A program made the position numbers and the translations under genes. This document shows, one piece after another, positions 51,024-59,156 of a stretch of 64,000 bases of DNA. The first letter of the stretch is position 1, and the number at the start of each line of letters is the position of its first letter. This stretch comes from OFTM10 sp964344055 (lineage in GTDB: Bacteria; Actinomycetota; Acidimicrobiia; Acidimicrobiales; Aldehydirespiratoraceae), in contig CAYFLT010000004.1 of NCBI GenBank assembly GCA_964344055.1, positions 1-64,000 on the forward strand, written 5' to 3'. The notes below the pieces were generated by a model. That model saw only the letters and a list, made by a program, of their open reading frames with translations, had not been told where the DNA came from and made no database searches.

Positions 51024-51871
51024 TGCTGATACTCCACCAGATCGAAGGGGGCCGGCTGCGCCTGACCGGCCATCGAGCCGAGCCGTGGCACCGACGCCAG
51101 GAGCGCCTGGGTGTACTCCTCACGAGGATTCTCGAACACGTCGTACACCGAACCCGTCTCGACGACCTTGGAGCGGTTCATGACGACGACGTCGTCGGCG
51201 ACCTCGGCCACCACACCCATGTCGTGGGTGATGATCAGCACCGCAGCCCCGGTCTGCTCTCGCAGGTCGCGCATCAGGCCCAGGATCTGGGCCTGGATGG
51301 TGACGTCGAGGGCAGTGGTCGGCTCGTCGGCGATCAGCACCTTCGGGTCGCACGAGAGGGCCATCGCGATCATGACCCGCTGGCGCATCCCGCCCGACAT
51401 CTCGTGGGGGTACTGGGCCATCCGCTTCTCTGGTTCGGGAATGCGGACCAGGCTGAACATCTCCAGCACCCGCTCCGCGGCGTCCTCCTTGCTGAGGCCC
51501 TGATGGAGCACGACCGCCTCGGCGACCTGATCGCCGACCGGGTACACCGGGTTCAGGCTGGTGAGCGGTTCCTGGAAGATCATCGAGATCGAGTTGCCGC
51601 GGATGTGGCGCATGCGATCCTCGTCCTGTTGGACGAGGTCGATCACGTCGCCTTCCGGCGTTCGGAACAGGATCTCCCCGTTCTCGATCTTGCCGCGGGT
51701 GCCGAGCTCGACGAGTCGCATGATCGACAGCGCGGTGACCGACTTGCCCGACCCCGACTCACCTACCACTGCCAGGGTCGAGCCGGCGCGGATGTCGAAC
51801 GACACCTGGTCGACCGCGGTGAACGAGCCGAAGGTGACCGTGAGGTCGCGGACGCTGAGGAGTGGTTCCAT
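51020..51871 (-). CDS. Peptide-type ABC transporter ATPase (DppD/OppD-like)
   Basis: 283 residues from ATG 51871 (MEPLLSVRDLTVTFG); the longer frame reads into the permease gene. Walker A GESGSGKSV (about 33-41), Q-loop IFQEPLTSLNPV (about 95), signature MSGGMRQRVMIAMAL (about 152), Walker B VLIADEPTTALD and switch IITHDMGVV. The cysteine ligands of the usual OppD C-terminal FeS/zinc motif are absent, as the protein ends VPRLGSMAGQAQPAPFDLVEYQQ. Coupled to its permease by TGATG and to DppF by ATGA. Confidence 0.9.
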   Translation of the reverse strand: MEPLLSVRDLTVTFGSFTAVDQVSFDIRAGSTLAVVGESGSGKSVTALSIMRLVELGTRGKIENGEILFRTPEGDVIDLVQQDEDRMRHIRGNSISMIFQEPLTSLNPVYPVGDQVAEAVVLHQGLSKEDAAERVLEMFSLVRIPEPEKRMAQYPHEMSGGMRQRVMIAMALSCDPKVLIADEPTTALDVTIQAQILGLMRDLREQTGAAVLIITHDMGVVAEVADDVVVMNRSKVVETGSVYDVFENPREEYTQALLASVPRLGSMAGQAQPAPFDLVEYQQ

Positions 51872-52749
51872 CAGCGCCCTCGCAGCTTGGGGTTGAACGC
51901 GTCTTGCAGGCCGTCGCCGATGAGACTGAAGCTGAGCACCGTGGCGAAGATGGCGAGGCCAGGGAACGTGACCGTCCACCAGCCGTTCAGGAAGTCACGC
52001 CGGTTGAGACCGATCATCTGACCCCAGCTGACCGTATTGGGATCGCCGAGGCCGAGGAACGCGAGGCCGGCTTCGAACAGGATCGCGCCGCCCATCACGA
52101 GCGTGACGGCCACGATGAGCGGTGGGAGCGCATTGGGGAAGATCACTCGCCAGATGATCCGAAAATCGCTGGCCCCGATCGCGCGCGCTGCCTTCACGAA
52201 CTCGAGATTCTTGAGGCGCAGGAATTCGGCTCTCGTCAGCCGGGCCGTCTGCGGCCACGACGCGAGCCCGATCGCAACGGCGACGCTCATCGCGCTGGGT
52301 TCGAAGAGTGCCACGATCACCATGGCGAACAACAGAGCCGGGAGAACTTGGAAGATCTCGGTGAACCGCATGAGGGCAGTGTCGACCCAACCGCCGTAGT
52401 AGCCGGCGAGGGCTCCGATCGTCACGCCGATCAGGACCACGAGCAGGACGGCGACGAGCGCGACTCTCAGGGTGGTGGAGCCACCGTTCACCACACCGGC
52501 GAGGACATCGCGGCCGAGGTAGTCCGTGCCGAAGGTGGGAACGTCCTCGGTGCCGGGGCCCTGGAGAGGCCGGGCGATGATCTTCGATGGGTCCTCGGTG
52601 TAGAGGCTCGGTCCGAGGATGGTCATGAAGATGATTCCCGTCAACAGGACCAACCCGAAGACGGCCGCCTTGTTGCGGAAGAACATCCGCAGGGCCTGAC
52701 GACCCGGAGGGCCGAGTTCATCGGGAGTCGAGTTGGCGACGTCGCTCAT
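51871..52749 (-). CDS. Peptide-type ABC transporter permease (DppC-like)
   Basis: 292 residues with about six transmembrane helices. It carries FGTDYLGRDVLAGVVNG (about 73-89), the DppC/OppC signature, and the EAA loop VKAARAIGASDFRIIWRVIFPNALPP (about 184-209) that docks to the ATPase. It forms the pore together with the DppB-like permease. Overlaps its neighbours by one base on each side (TGATG). Confidence 0.91.
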   Translation of the reverse strand: MSDVANSTPDELGPPGRQALRMFFRNKAAVFGLVLLTGIIFMTILGPSLYTEDPSKIIARPLQGPGTEDVPTFGTDYLGRDVLAGVVNGGSTTLRVALVAVLLVVLIGVTIGALAGYYGGWVDTALMRFTEIFQVLPALLFAMVIVALFEPSAMSVAVAIGLASWPQTARLTRAEFLRLKNLEFVKAARAIGASDFRIIWRVIFPNALPPLIVAVTLVMGGAILFEAGLAFLGLGDPNTVSWGQMIGLNRRDFLNGWWTVTFPGLAIFATVLSFSLIGDGLQDAFNPKLRGR

Positions 52750-53723
52750 CAGGCTGCACCTCCCACTCGGATACGCGGATCGATCAGCCGGTACACGAGA
52801 TCGGTGAGGATGTTGACGACCACCACCAGGGTGGCGGAGCTCAGCAACACACCGAGCAGGACCGGCGCGTCGCGCCGGAAGACTGCATCAGCCGCCAGCC
52901 GGCCCAGACCAGGCCAGTTGAAGACCGTCTCCACGAGCAGGGCTCCGGAGATCAGGGCGCCGAACTGGAGCCCAGCGACGGTAACCACCGGGATGACGGC
53001 GTTTCGGAGCGCGTGTTTGTACACCACGACTCTCTCCCTGAGGCCCTTGGCGCGTGCGGTTCTCACGTAGTCGGACTGCAGCACTTCGAGCATCGACGCC
53101 CTCGACAATCGGCTGTACTGGGCGAGATAGATGAGCCCCAAGGTGAGGGCCGGCAGCACGAGATGGTGGGCCGTGTCGATCCACGACTCGAGCCAGTTGC
53201 CCACGAAACGCGGATCGCTCATCCCCGACACCGGGAACCACTGAACCTTCGACGCGAAGAGGATGATGAGGAGCAGTCCTGTCCAGAAGACGGGCATCGA
53301 GAACCCGACCAACGAGAACACGGTGACGCCGTGACTGACCGGACTCTCGGGTCTTCGAGCGGTGAAGACGCCCACTAGGACGCCGATCACGATCGCGAAG
53401 ACCAGGGCAGTACCGACCAGCAGGATCGTCGGCCAAAGCCGATCGGAGATCAACGACGTGACCGGTTGCTGGAAGTGATACGACTGACCGAGATCACCGC
53501 TCGCGACGTTTCCCACGTACCGAACGAGCTGGGTGGCGAAAGGATCATCGAGGCCGAGGTCCTCACGGATCTCGGCGATCACCTCGGGGTCGCCGGCACC
53601 GCTCTCCCCGGCGATCACCACTGCGGCGTCGCCGGGCGCGATGTGAATCAGCGTGAAGTTCAGCACGACCACGGCCAGGATCAACCCGACTGCTTGGGCG
53701 ATCCTGGCCGCGATCTGCTTCAC
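52749..53723 (-). CDS. Peptide-type ABC transporter permease (DppB-like)
   Basis: 324 residues. The N-terminal helix VGLILAVVVLNFTLIHIAPGD (about 11-31) is the family start, followed by the external segment with LGLDDPFATQLVRYVGNVASGDLGQS (about 56-81), five further helices and the EAA loop YVRTARAKGLRERVVVYKHALRNAVIP (about 219-245). It follows the binding-protein gene by 27 bases. Orientation and overlaps make a dppABCDF-like unit. Confidence 0.91.
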   Translation of the reverse strand: MKQIAARIAQAVGLILAVVVLNFTLIHIAPGDAAVVIAGESGAGDPEVIAEIREDLGLDDPFATQLVRYVGNVASGDLGQSYHFQQPVTSLISDRLWPTILLVGTALVFAIVIGVLVGVFTARRPESPVSHGVTVFSLVGFSMPVFWTGLLLIILFASKVQWFPVSGMSDPRFVGNWLESWIDTAHHLVLPALTLGLIYLAQYSRLSRASMLEVLQSDYVRTARAKGLRERVVVYKHALRNAVIPVVTVAGLQFGALISGALLVETVFNWPGLGRLAADAVFRRDAPVLLGVLLSSATLVVVVNILTDLVYRLIDPRIRVGGAA

Positions 53724-53750
53724 AACACGCCTCCTTGAAGGAGCAGGAAC

Positions 53751-55493
53751 CTACTCTGCCAACCAGACTTCGTGCATCGGTCCGAGCTGACCCCAGATCC
53801 CGATCGGCGGGTTCTGCACCCGCGGCTGGAAGGCCTGCCAGAACGGCGGGGTCGTGAGATACACGATGGGAACGTCCTGGTTGATGATGTCCTGGACCTG
53901 GGCGTAGAGGTCGACGCGAGTGTCGAAGTCGAACTCGGCGCCGGCCTGCGCCAGCAGTTCGTCGACGTCGGCGTTGTTGTAGCCGGTGTTGTTGGTCCAG
54001 ATGACACCGACGTTGTTGGTGCTGAGGTAGGTGCGGTGGACACCGATCACCGGGTCGCCCCAGTTCCAGACATTGTTGATCGTCATCTGGTGCTCGCCAG
54101 CGGCCACGCGACCCGCCCACGTCGGGAAGTCGGGCACCGTGTTGAGCTCGGCGTCGAAACCAATCTCCTGGAGAACCTGGACCGCGTACTCCGCCATGGC
54201 GATTTGCGCCGGCGGGATGTAGTCGACGGCGAGCGAGATGGTGCTCGGGTCGATGCCGGCGTCGGACAGTCGTGCCTGAGCGGCTTCCACGCCGGCGCCG
54301 TAGTGCTCGGTGTCGGGGTTGTGGAACGGGCTTCCGGGGTGGATGCCCGTGGTGGCCGGGAACGACGTGCCCTGGTCGATCACTTCGGCCAGGAAGTTGC
54401 GGTCGATGCCGTCGGCGATCGCGCGGCGGACTTCGACATTGCTCAGCGCGGGATCGGCGAGGTTGAACTCCAGCCACTGAACCGGACCGACGGCGGCGTG
54501 ACCGTCAGCGGTGACGATGACGTCCTCGTTGTCCTGGAGGCGGATGATGTTCGACGACGAACCCAGCGTTGCTGCGAGATCGGTGTCGCCGTTCTCGAGG
54601 CCGAGCACGATGGTGGCCGGGTCCGGGACCACCTCGATGATGATCTCGTCGAGGTAGGGGCGATCCGGAATGAAGAAGTCCTCGAAGGCCTTCAGACGGG
54701 TGATCGCACCGGCTTCGAACTCCTCGAGGGTGAAGGGTCCCGAGCCGACGAAGCAACTGGCGTCGGCGTTGCAGGGGTGCTCCTTGACGTCTTGGCCGTC
54801 GCCGTAGACGTGTTCGGGAATGATCGGGAGCAGGCCCGGCGACATGGCGAGCAGGATCGCAGGATGCGGCTCGCTCAGGTTGATCACCACGGTGTGCTCG
54901 TCGGGTGTGTCGACCCCGGTGACCGGGGCGTACATCGTCTTAAACGGATGGTTCGCCTGAACCGTCAGGATCGAGAACGCCACGTCGGACGACTTGATCG
55001 GCTCGCCATCGTGGAAGACGGCGTCCTCCACGATGTTGAGGGTGACCGTCAAGCCATCATCGGAGACCTCCCAGCTCTCGGCCAGGTAGGGCTGGGGCTG
55101 GAAGTTCTCGTCGAACAGCAACGGCGAGGCGTTCAGCTGGGTGCCAGGCACGGCGGTGGCGTAGCCGGACTGCACCGTGCCGTTCAGGTGTCGTGGAGCT
55201 TGGGTGCTCTGGATGAGCAGGGTGCCACCGGCCACCGCTTCACCATCGACCGCGCCGGCGTCGCCTTCGTCGCTGCCTTCGGCATCTTCGGCCTGGTCGG
55301 ACATGTCGGCAGTCGACTCGTCCTCGTCCTCGTCCATGTCGTCGCCGGCGTCGTCTCCGCCGTCATCGCCGGAATCGTCACCGGCATCGGCGCCGGCGTC
55401 ATCTCCGCCGGAGTCACCGTCGTCACCGCAGGCCGCGGCGATGAGAGCGAAGCTGAGCAGGAGTGCCAGCAACGCGAGTAGTCGTCTCTTCAC
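53751..55493 (-). CDS. Dipeptide/opine-type solute-binding lipoprotein (DppA-like)
   Basis: 580 residues. A lysine/arginine start and hydrophobic helix end in a lipobox (LIAAAC, Cys about 22), followed by a very acidic Asp/Gly linker (about 23-75: GDDGDSGGDDAG and so on), then the class C solute-binding fold: GGTLLIQSTQAPRHLNG (about 88), LAESWEVSDDGLTVTLNI (about 134), FKTMYAPVTGVDTPDEHTVVINL and EVRRAIADGIDRNFLAE (about 350). It binds a peptide-like or amide-containing ligand. It lacks a ligand-predicting motif I can read. The divergent amidohydrolase suggests the ligand may be cleaved by it. Confidence 0.89.
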   Translation of the reverse strand: MKRRLLALLALLLSFALIAAACGDDGDSGGDDAGADAGDDSGDDGGDDAGDDMDEDEDESTADMSDQAEDAEGSDEGDAGAVDGEAVAGGTLLIQSTQAPRHLNGTVQSGYATAVPGTQLNASPLLFDENFQPQPYLAESWEVSDDGLTVTLNIVEDAVFHDGEPIKSSDVAFSILTVQANHPFKTMYAPVTGVDTPDEHTVVINLSEPHPAILLAMSPGLLPIIPEHVYGDGQDVKEHPCNADASCFVGSGPFTLEEFEAGAITRLKAFEDFFIPDRPYLDEIIIEVVPDPATIVLGLENGDTDLAATLGSSSNIIRLQDNEDVIVTADGHAAVGPVQWLEFNLADPALSNVEVRRAIADGIDRNFLAEVIDQGTSFPATTGIHPGSPFHNPDTEHYGAGVEAAQARLSDAGIDPSTISLAVDYIPPAQIAMAEYAVQVLQEIGFDAELNTVPDFPTWAGRVAAGEHQMTINNVWNWGDPVIGVHRTYLSTNNVGVIWTNNTGYNNADVDELLAQAGAEFDFDTRVDLYAQVQDIINQDVPIVYLTTPPFWQAFQPRVQNPPIGIWGQLGPMHEVWLAE

Positions 55494-55538
55494 GAGATCC
55501 TCCCCCAGGGTTGGCCGACCGCAGGTCAGCGGCCGAAT

Positions 55539-55555
55539 TGTTAGGGACCCTAACA
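55539..55555. promoter_or_regulatory. Perfect palindrome, candidate repressor operator
   Basis: TGTTAGGGACCCTAACA is an 8-bp inverted repeat around one central A, in the 132-base divergent space between the binding-lipoprotein gene (start 55493) and the amidohydrolase gene (start 55626). The word TGTTAG occurs again about 40 bases downstream (near 55584). Size suits a TetR- or GntR-type dimer that could control both transcripts. No regulator gene is adjacent. Confidence 0.55.
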
Positions 55556-55625
55556 GATCCGTTTGGGTCCTTACCAGACGAAATGTTAGTAATGGGCGAC
55601 CCGCCTGTCACTACGAGGAGCCACC

Positions 55626-57284
55626 GTGTCAGCCTTCACGATCTTCCCCGCCCGCCGGATAATCACCATGAACCAGGCTGTTCCGTCGGCCGAAGCGGTG
55701 GCGGTCCAGGGCGACCGGATCCTCGGAGTCGGCGCTCTCGCCGACCTGAAGACATGGGGTGATCACACCGTCGACGATTCGTTTCGCGACCACGTGTTCA
55801 CCCCCGGATTCGTCGAAGCCCACAGCCACGCGATGGGCGGTGGATCGTGGGAACACGTCTACGTCGGCTACTTCGATCGTCGTGATCCCACCGGCAAGGT
55901 CTGGTCCGGCTGCGTGTCGATCGAGGCGGTGCTCGACCGGCTGCGGGAGGCGGACTCGCAGCTGAGCGACCCGGAGCAGACCCTGCTCGCGTGGGGCCTC
56001 GACCCGATCTACATGCCCGGCGAACGCCTGGTCGGTCAGCATCTCGACCGGGTGTCGGAGACCCGACCGATCTACGTCCAGCACGTCAGCGGTCACCTCG
56101 CAACGGTCAATTCCGCGCTCATGCAAGCCGAGGGCATCGACGCCGACACGCTCACCGAGGGAGTGCCGAAGGGTCCCGACGGTCAACCAATCGGGGAGCT
56201 CCAGGAACCGATGGCGATGGCACTCGCCACCACGGCTTGGGAGGAGCTGCGCGGGGGCCGTGCGGTCGAGGGCGCGAAGTGGAACTACGCGAACGACGCC
56301 CGCAACCACGGTCTCACCTTCGTCACCGATCTCGCCGGCACGCCGTTCACCGACGAGGCGCTCGCGGACTGGCACGCCACTACCACCGATCCCGGCTTTC
56401 CGGCACGCGTCATGGTCGCGGGATCGATGTTCTTCGAACCCGGTGGTCCGGAGGGGCTGGCCGAGAAGGTCGTCGCGGTCGGGCGCTCGGCGAATCCGAA
56501 ACTGCACTACGGGATCGTGAAGCTGTTCCTCGACGGTTCCATCCAGGGATTCACGGCCCGGCTGACCTGGCCCTACTACCACAACCCACCCGAGGGCTCG
56601 GCCGAGAACGGGATCTGGCTCACGCCGCCCGACCAGTTCGCCGACGTGCTCGAGGTCTTCCATCGGGCCGGGCTCACCGTGCACACCCACTGCAACGGTG
56701 ATCAGGCCACCGAGGTCTTCATCGACGCGGTGGAGACGGTGCTCGAGCGCTACCCGCGTTGGAACCACCGTCACACGGTGCAGCACTGCCAGCTCACCAC
56801 GCCGGCCCAGTACGCCCGCATGAAGGCGCTTGGGATGTGCGCCAACATCTTCTCGAACCACATCTTCTACTGGGGTGATGAGCACGCGGCGTACACGGTG
56901 GGTCCCGAGCGGGCGGCGCGGATGGATGCCTGTGCAACCGCGGCGCGCATCGGTGTGCCCTTCTCATTCCATTCCGACTCCCCGGTCACCCCGTTGGGCC
57001 ATCTCCACGTCATGTGGTGCGCCGTCAACCGGCTCACCGCGTCGGGCCAGGTCCTCGGCCCCGACGAGCGGATCTCGGTCGACACCGCGCTGCATGCCGC
57101 CACGCTCGGCGGCGCCTACCAGCTGAAGTTGGATCACGAGATCGGCTCGATCCAGGCCGGCAAGTACGCCGACTTCGCCGTGCTTGAGGAAGACCCCTAC
57201 GAGGTCGATCCGACCACCCTCAAGGACATCGGTGTCTGGGGCACCGTCGTCGGCGGCGACAAGTTCGAAGCCGGCACCGGCTGA
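55626..57284 (+). CDS. YtcJ-like amidohydrolase (Amidohydro_3 family)
   Basis: 552 residues starting at GTG 55626 after GAGGAG. Metal-site motifs include VEAHSHAMGGG (about 64-74, H-x-H), VQHVSGHLATVNSALMQAEGI (about 153-173), VKLFLDGSIQGFTA (about 298, likely the metal-bridging Lys region), VHTHCNGDQA (about 351) and FSFHSDSPVTP (about 449-459, Asp). YtcJ-like proteins hydrolyse amide or imide bonds in small molecules. It is divergent from the ABC operon, so it may cleave the imported ligand. It is convergent with the AhpD-like selenoprotein gene, 28 bases apart. Confidence 0.87.
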   Translation: MSAFTIFPARRIITMNQAVPSAEAVAVQGDRILGVGALADLKTWGDHTVDDSFRDHVFTPGFVEAHSHAMGGGSWEHVYVGYFDRRDPTGKVWSGCVSIEAVLDRLREADSQLSDPEQTLLAWGLDPIYMPGERLVGQHLDRVSETRPIYVQHVSGHLATVNSALMQAEGIDADTLTEGVPKGPDGQPIGELQEPMAMALATTAWEELRGGRAVEGAKWNYANDARNHGLTFVTDLAGTPFTDEALADWHATTTDPGFPARVMVAGSMFFEPGGPEGLAEKVVAVGRSANPKLHYGIVKLFLDGSIQGFTARLTWPYYHNPPEGSAENGIWLTPPDQFADVLEVFHRAGLTVHTHCNGDQATEVFIDAVETVLERYPRWNHRHTVQHCQLTTPAQYARMKALGMCANIFSNHIFYWGDEHAAYTVGPERAARMDACATAARIGVPFSFHSDSPVTPLGHLHVMWCAVNRLTASGQVLGPDERISVDTALHAATLGGAYQLKLDHEIGSIQAGKYADFAVLEEDPYEVDPTTLKDIGVWGTVVGGDKFEAGTG

Positions 57285-57312
57285 ACGAGATAGGGGGACG
57301 GGGCCGGCTGTC

Positions 57313-58269
57313 TCAGGCCCGTAGGTGGTCGGGGATCTCGACTCCCATTTCCTCGGCCAGCCCGTCGTGGACCGCCGACACCGGGGCTCCGATCGCGTCG
57401 AGGTTGCGGTTCATCATCGAGAAGTTCCCGGCGATCATCGCGATCCGGTCGGCGCCGTCTCGACCGAGCCCGAGTTCGGCCCGCACCCGTGCATCCGGGT
57501 ATTCGTCGATGTCGCCGAGGACAGTGGCGTCGACGAGGGCCCGGATCGCCTCGCCGGCGGCGACACCGCAGTTGCCGACTCCCTGGGTGACGGTCTCGCA
57601 GAACAGTTCGGCGCCGTCGATGCGGCCGATGCTCGCACGGAGCATCGAGACGTGGGCGAGCAGTCAATAGAAGCAGTCGTTGAGCCAGCTGGTGCGGCCC
57701 GCGGCCAGCTCCATCTGACTCCGATGGATGCCGTCCCGTTCGATCTCGAGGTCCATCATCTGGTCGAGGGACAGGTAGAGCACGCCGTGGACGTCCCACA
57801 TGGCGTCCATCTCCGCCGGGACTGCGGTCAGGCAACTGGGCGCCCCGGCGGGTCCGACCGTCGGAACCCATCCGGTGGTGACCTCCGCATCGGTCGGCCT
57901 CTCCTGGGTCGGCTCACCGAGCAGCGGTTCCGGCAGGTAGCGCTCGTCGAGCCCCAGGCCGAACGCCGCGACGTCGATGGCCGCGAGCCGGCCGACGATC
58001 CCGACCAGTTCGACATAGGCGAAGGCGTCGAGCCCCTCGGCTGCCCATCGCTCGATGTCGGCCGGTCGGATCGTCGCCGCGTCCATCGACACCCGGCGGG
58101 CCGCCTCCTTGGCCGCATCGGGCAGCAGGTGCCCGTCGGAGTTTCCGTAGCGGGCCTCGGACGCGATGGCCACCCTCTGCTCACCCGTCCACCACGTGCC
58201 GGGATGGGAGAGTCGCTCCCATTCCCGGTCGACAAGGGCTTCGAACTCGGAGACGAGCGCCGTGGTCAT
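57313..58269 (-). CDS. AhpD-like peroxidase/carboxymuconolactone-decarboxylase-family protein, probable selenoprotein
   Basis: Two open pieces in the same frame are joined by one TGA (57664-57666): 201 residues from ATG 58269, then 116 after it, 318 in all if TGA is read as selenocysteine (Sec202). The active site aligns with AhpD: Glu187, then C-F-Y-U (Cys199, Sec202), then His206, exactly the E-x11-C-x2-C-x3-H spacing of Mycobacterium AhpD (E118, C130, C133, H137). The N-terminal half is a second, Cys-free AhpD-like repeat (WWTGEQRVAIASEAR). A perfect 8-bp hairpin follows the TGA. Likely a peroxide- or disulfide-active enzyme. A plain nonsense mutation of a Cys codon is the main alternative. 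It is last in the hpaG-hpaR operon. Confidence 0.75.
57627..57647 (-). promoter_or_regulatory. Candidate bacterial SECIS hairpin after in-frame TGA
   Basis: On the coding (minus) strand, arms CGATGCTC and GAGCATCG pair perfectly (8 bp, plus a possible U-G pair) around a 5-base loop CGTGC. The loop G is its second base and lies 26 bases after the TGA. Published bacterial SECIS rules ask for a loop of 3-14 bases with G in its first two positions, about 16-37 bases from the UGA, on a stem of at least 4 bp; all are met. It lies within the coding sequence, as bacterial SECIS elements do. Confidence 0.7.
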
Positions 58270-58346
58270 CTCCCCATCATGGCCGCTGGCGGCGACCGGT
58301 TGCCGCCGACCGCTCGCGACCGAACGGTCCCTGGGTCGGAGGCTCG

Positions 58347-59156
58347 TTAGACGAAAGGCATCTGGAATGAACCGAGTGGGCCGAAGTCGACCTCGAAGCG
58401 GTCGCCGGGGGCCACGGCCACCGGCCGGGTGAACGAGCCGGCGAGGATCGTGTGGCCGGCTTTCAGCACCATGTCGTGCTCCGCGTATCGGCGTGCCAGC
58501 CAGATGATGCCCCTCGCGGGATGGCCGAGCACACCACCGGCCAGACCCGTCTCTTCGACGGTGCCCTTCTTCGAGAGCATGGCGCCGATCCACCGCAGGT
58601 CGAGTTCACGAGGCCCGACCGGTCGACCACCGGTGATGATCCCGGCGTCGGCCGCGTTGTCGGCGATCGTGTCGACGACGGTTCGGGTACGCCCGGTGTC
58701 GGGATCGGTGCGATGGCTGCGCGCAGCGATCATCTCGATTGCCGGGATGACGTGGTCGGTGGCGTCCAGGACGTCGTCGACGCTCAGGTCGATGCCGACG
58801 AGGTCTCGCGCGAGGACGAACGCCAACTCGACTTCGATCTTGAGGTCCGGGAATCGTCGCGCCTCGATCTCGGTGTCGGGCTCGAACACCATGTCGGTGG
58901 TCAGGAAGCCGGAGTCTGGCGTGGTGATGTTCATCGCCAGCTGCATGGCCCGAGAGGTCAACCCGATCTTGTGGCCGACCAGGTGCTGGCCCCTGGCGAT
59001 CTTGAGCTGCCGCCATGCACCCTGGATCGCGTAGGCGTCGTCGATCGTGGCGTCCGGGTACTCCCGGGTCGTCTGGCGGATCTGGGTCACCGTTCGTTCG
59101 GCCTCGTCGAGCAGCGCCGCCTCGTCACGGATCTGCTCGGGCGTCAGCGTGGTCAT
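58347..59156 (-). CDS. hpaH: 2-oxo-hept-3-ene-1,7-dioate hydratase
   Basis: 269 residues. The family start MTTLTPEQIRDEAALLDEAE, then the core HLVGHKIGLTSRAMQLAMNIT (about 58-78), FPDLKIEVELAFVLARDL (about 103-120, metal-binding Glu residues in I-E-x-E) and GVLGHPARGIIWLARR (about 216) are typical of HpaH/MhpD hydratases, which add water to the dienoate product of ring cleavage in homoprotocatechuate breakdown. ATG 59156 overlaps the upstream gene stop by ATGA; a longer frame is a shadow. Operon order is hpaG, hpaR, dehydrogenase, hpaH, AhpD-like. Confidence 0.87.
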   Translation of the reverse strand: MTTLTPEQIRDEAALLDEAERTVTQIRQTTREYPDATIDDAYAIQGAWRQLKIARGQHLVGHKIGLTSRAMQLAMNITTPDSGFLTTDMVFEPDTEIEARRFPDLKIEVELAFVLARDLVGIDLSVDDVLDATDHVIPAIEMIAARSHRTDPDTGRTRTVVDTIADNAADAGIITGGRPVGPRELDLRWIGAMLSKKGTVEETGLAGGVLGHPARGIIWLARRYAEHDMVLKAGHTILAGSFTRPVAVAPGDRFEVDFGPLGSFQMPFV

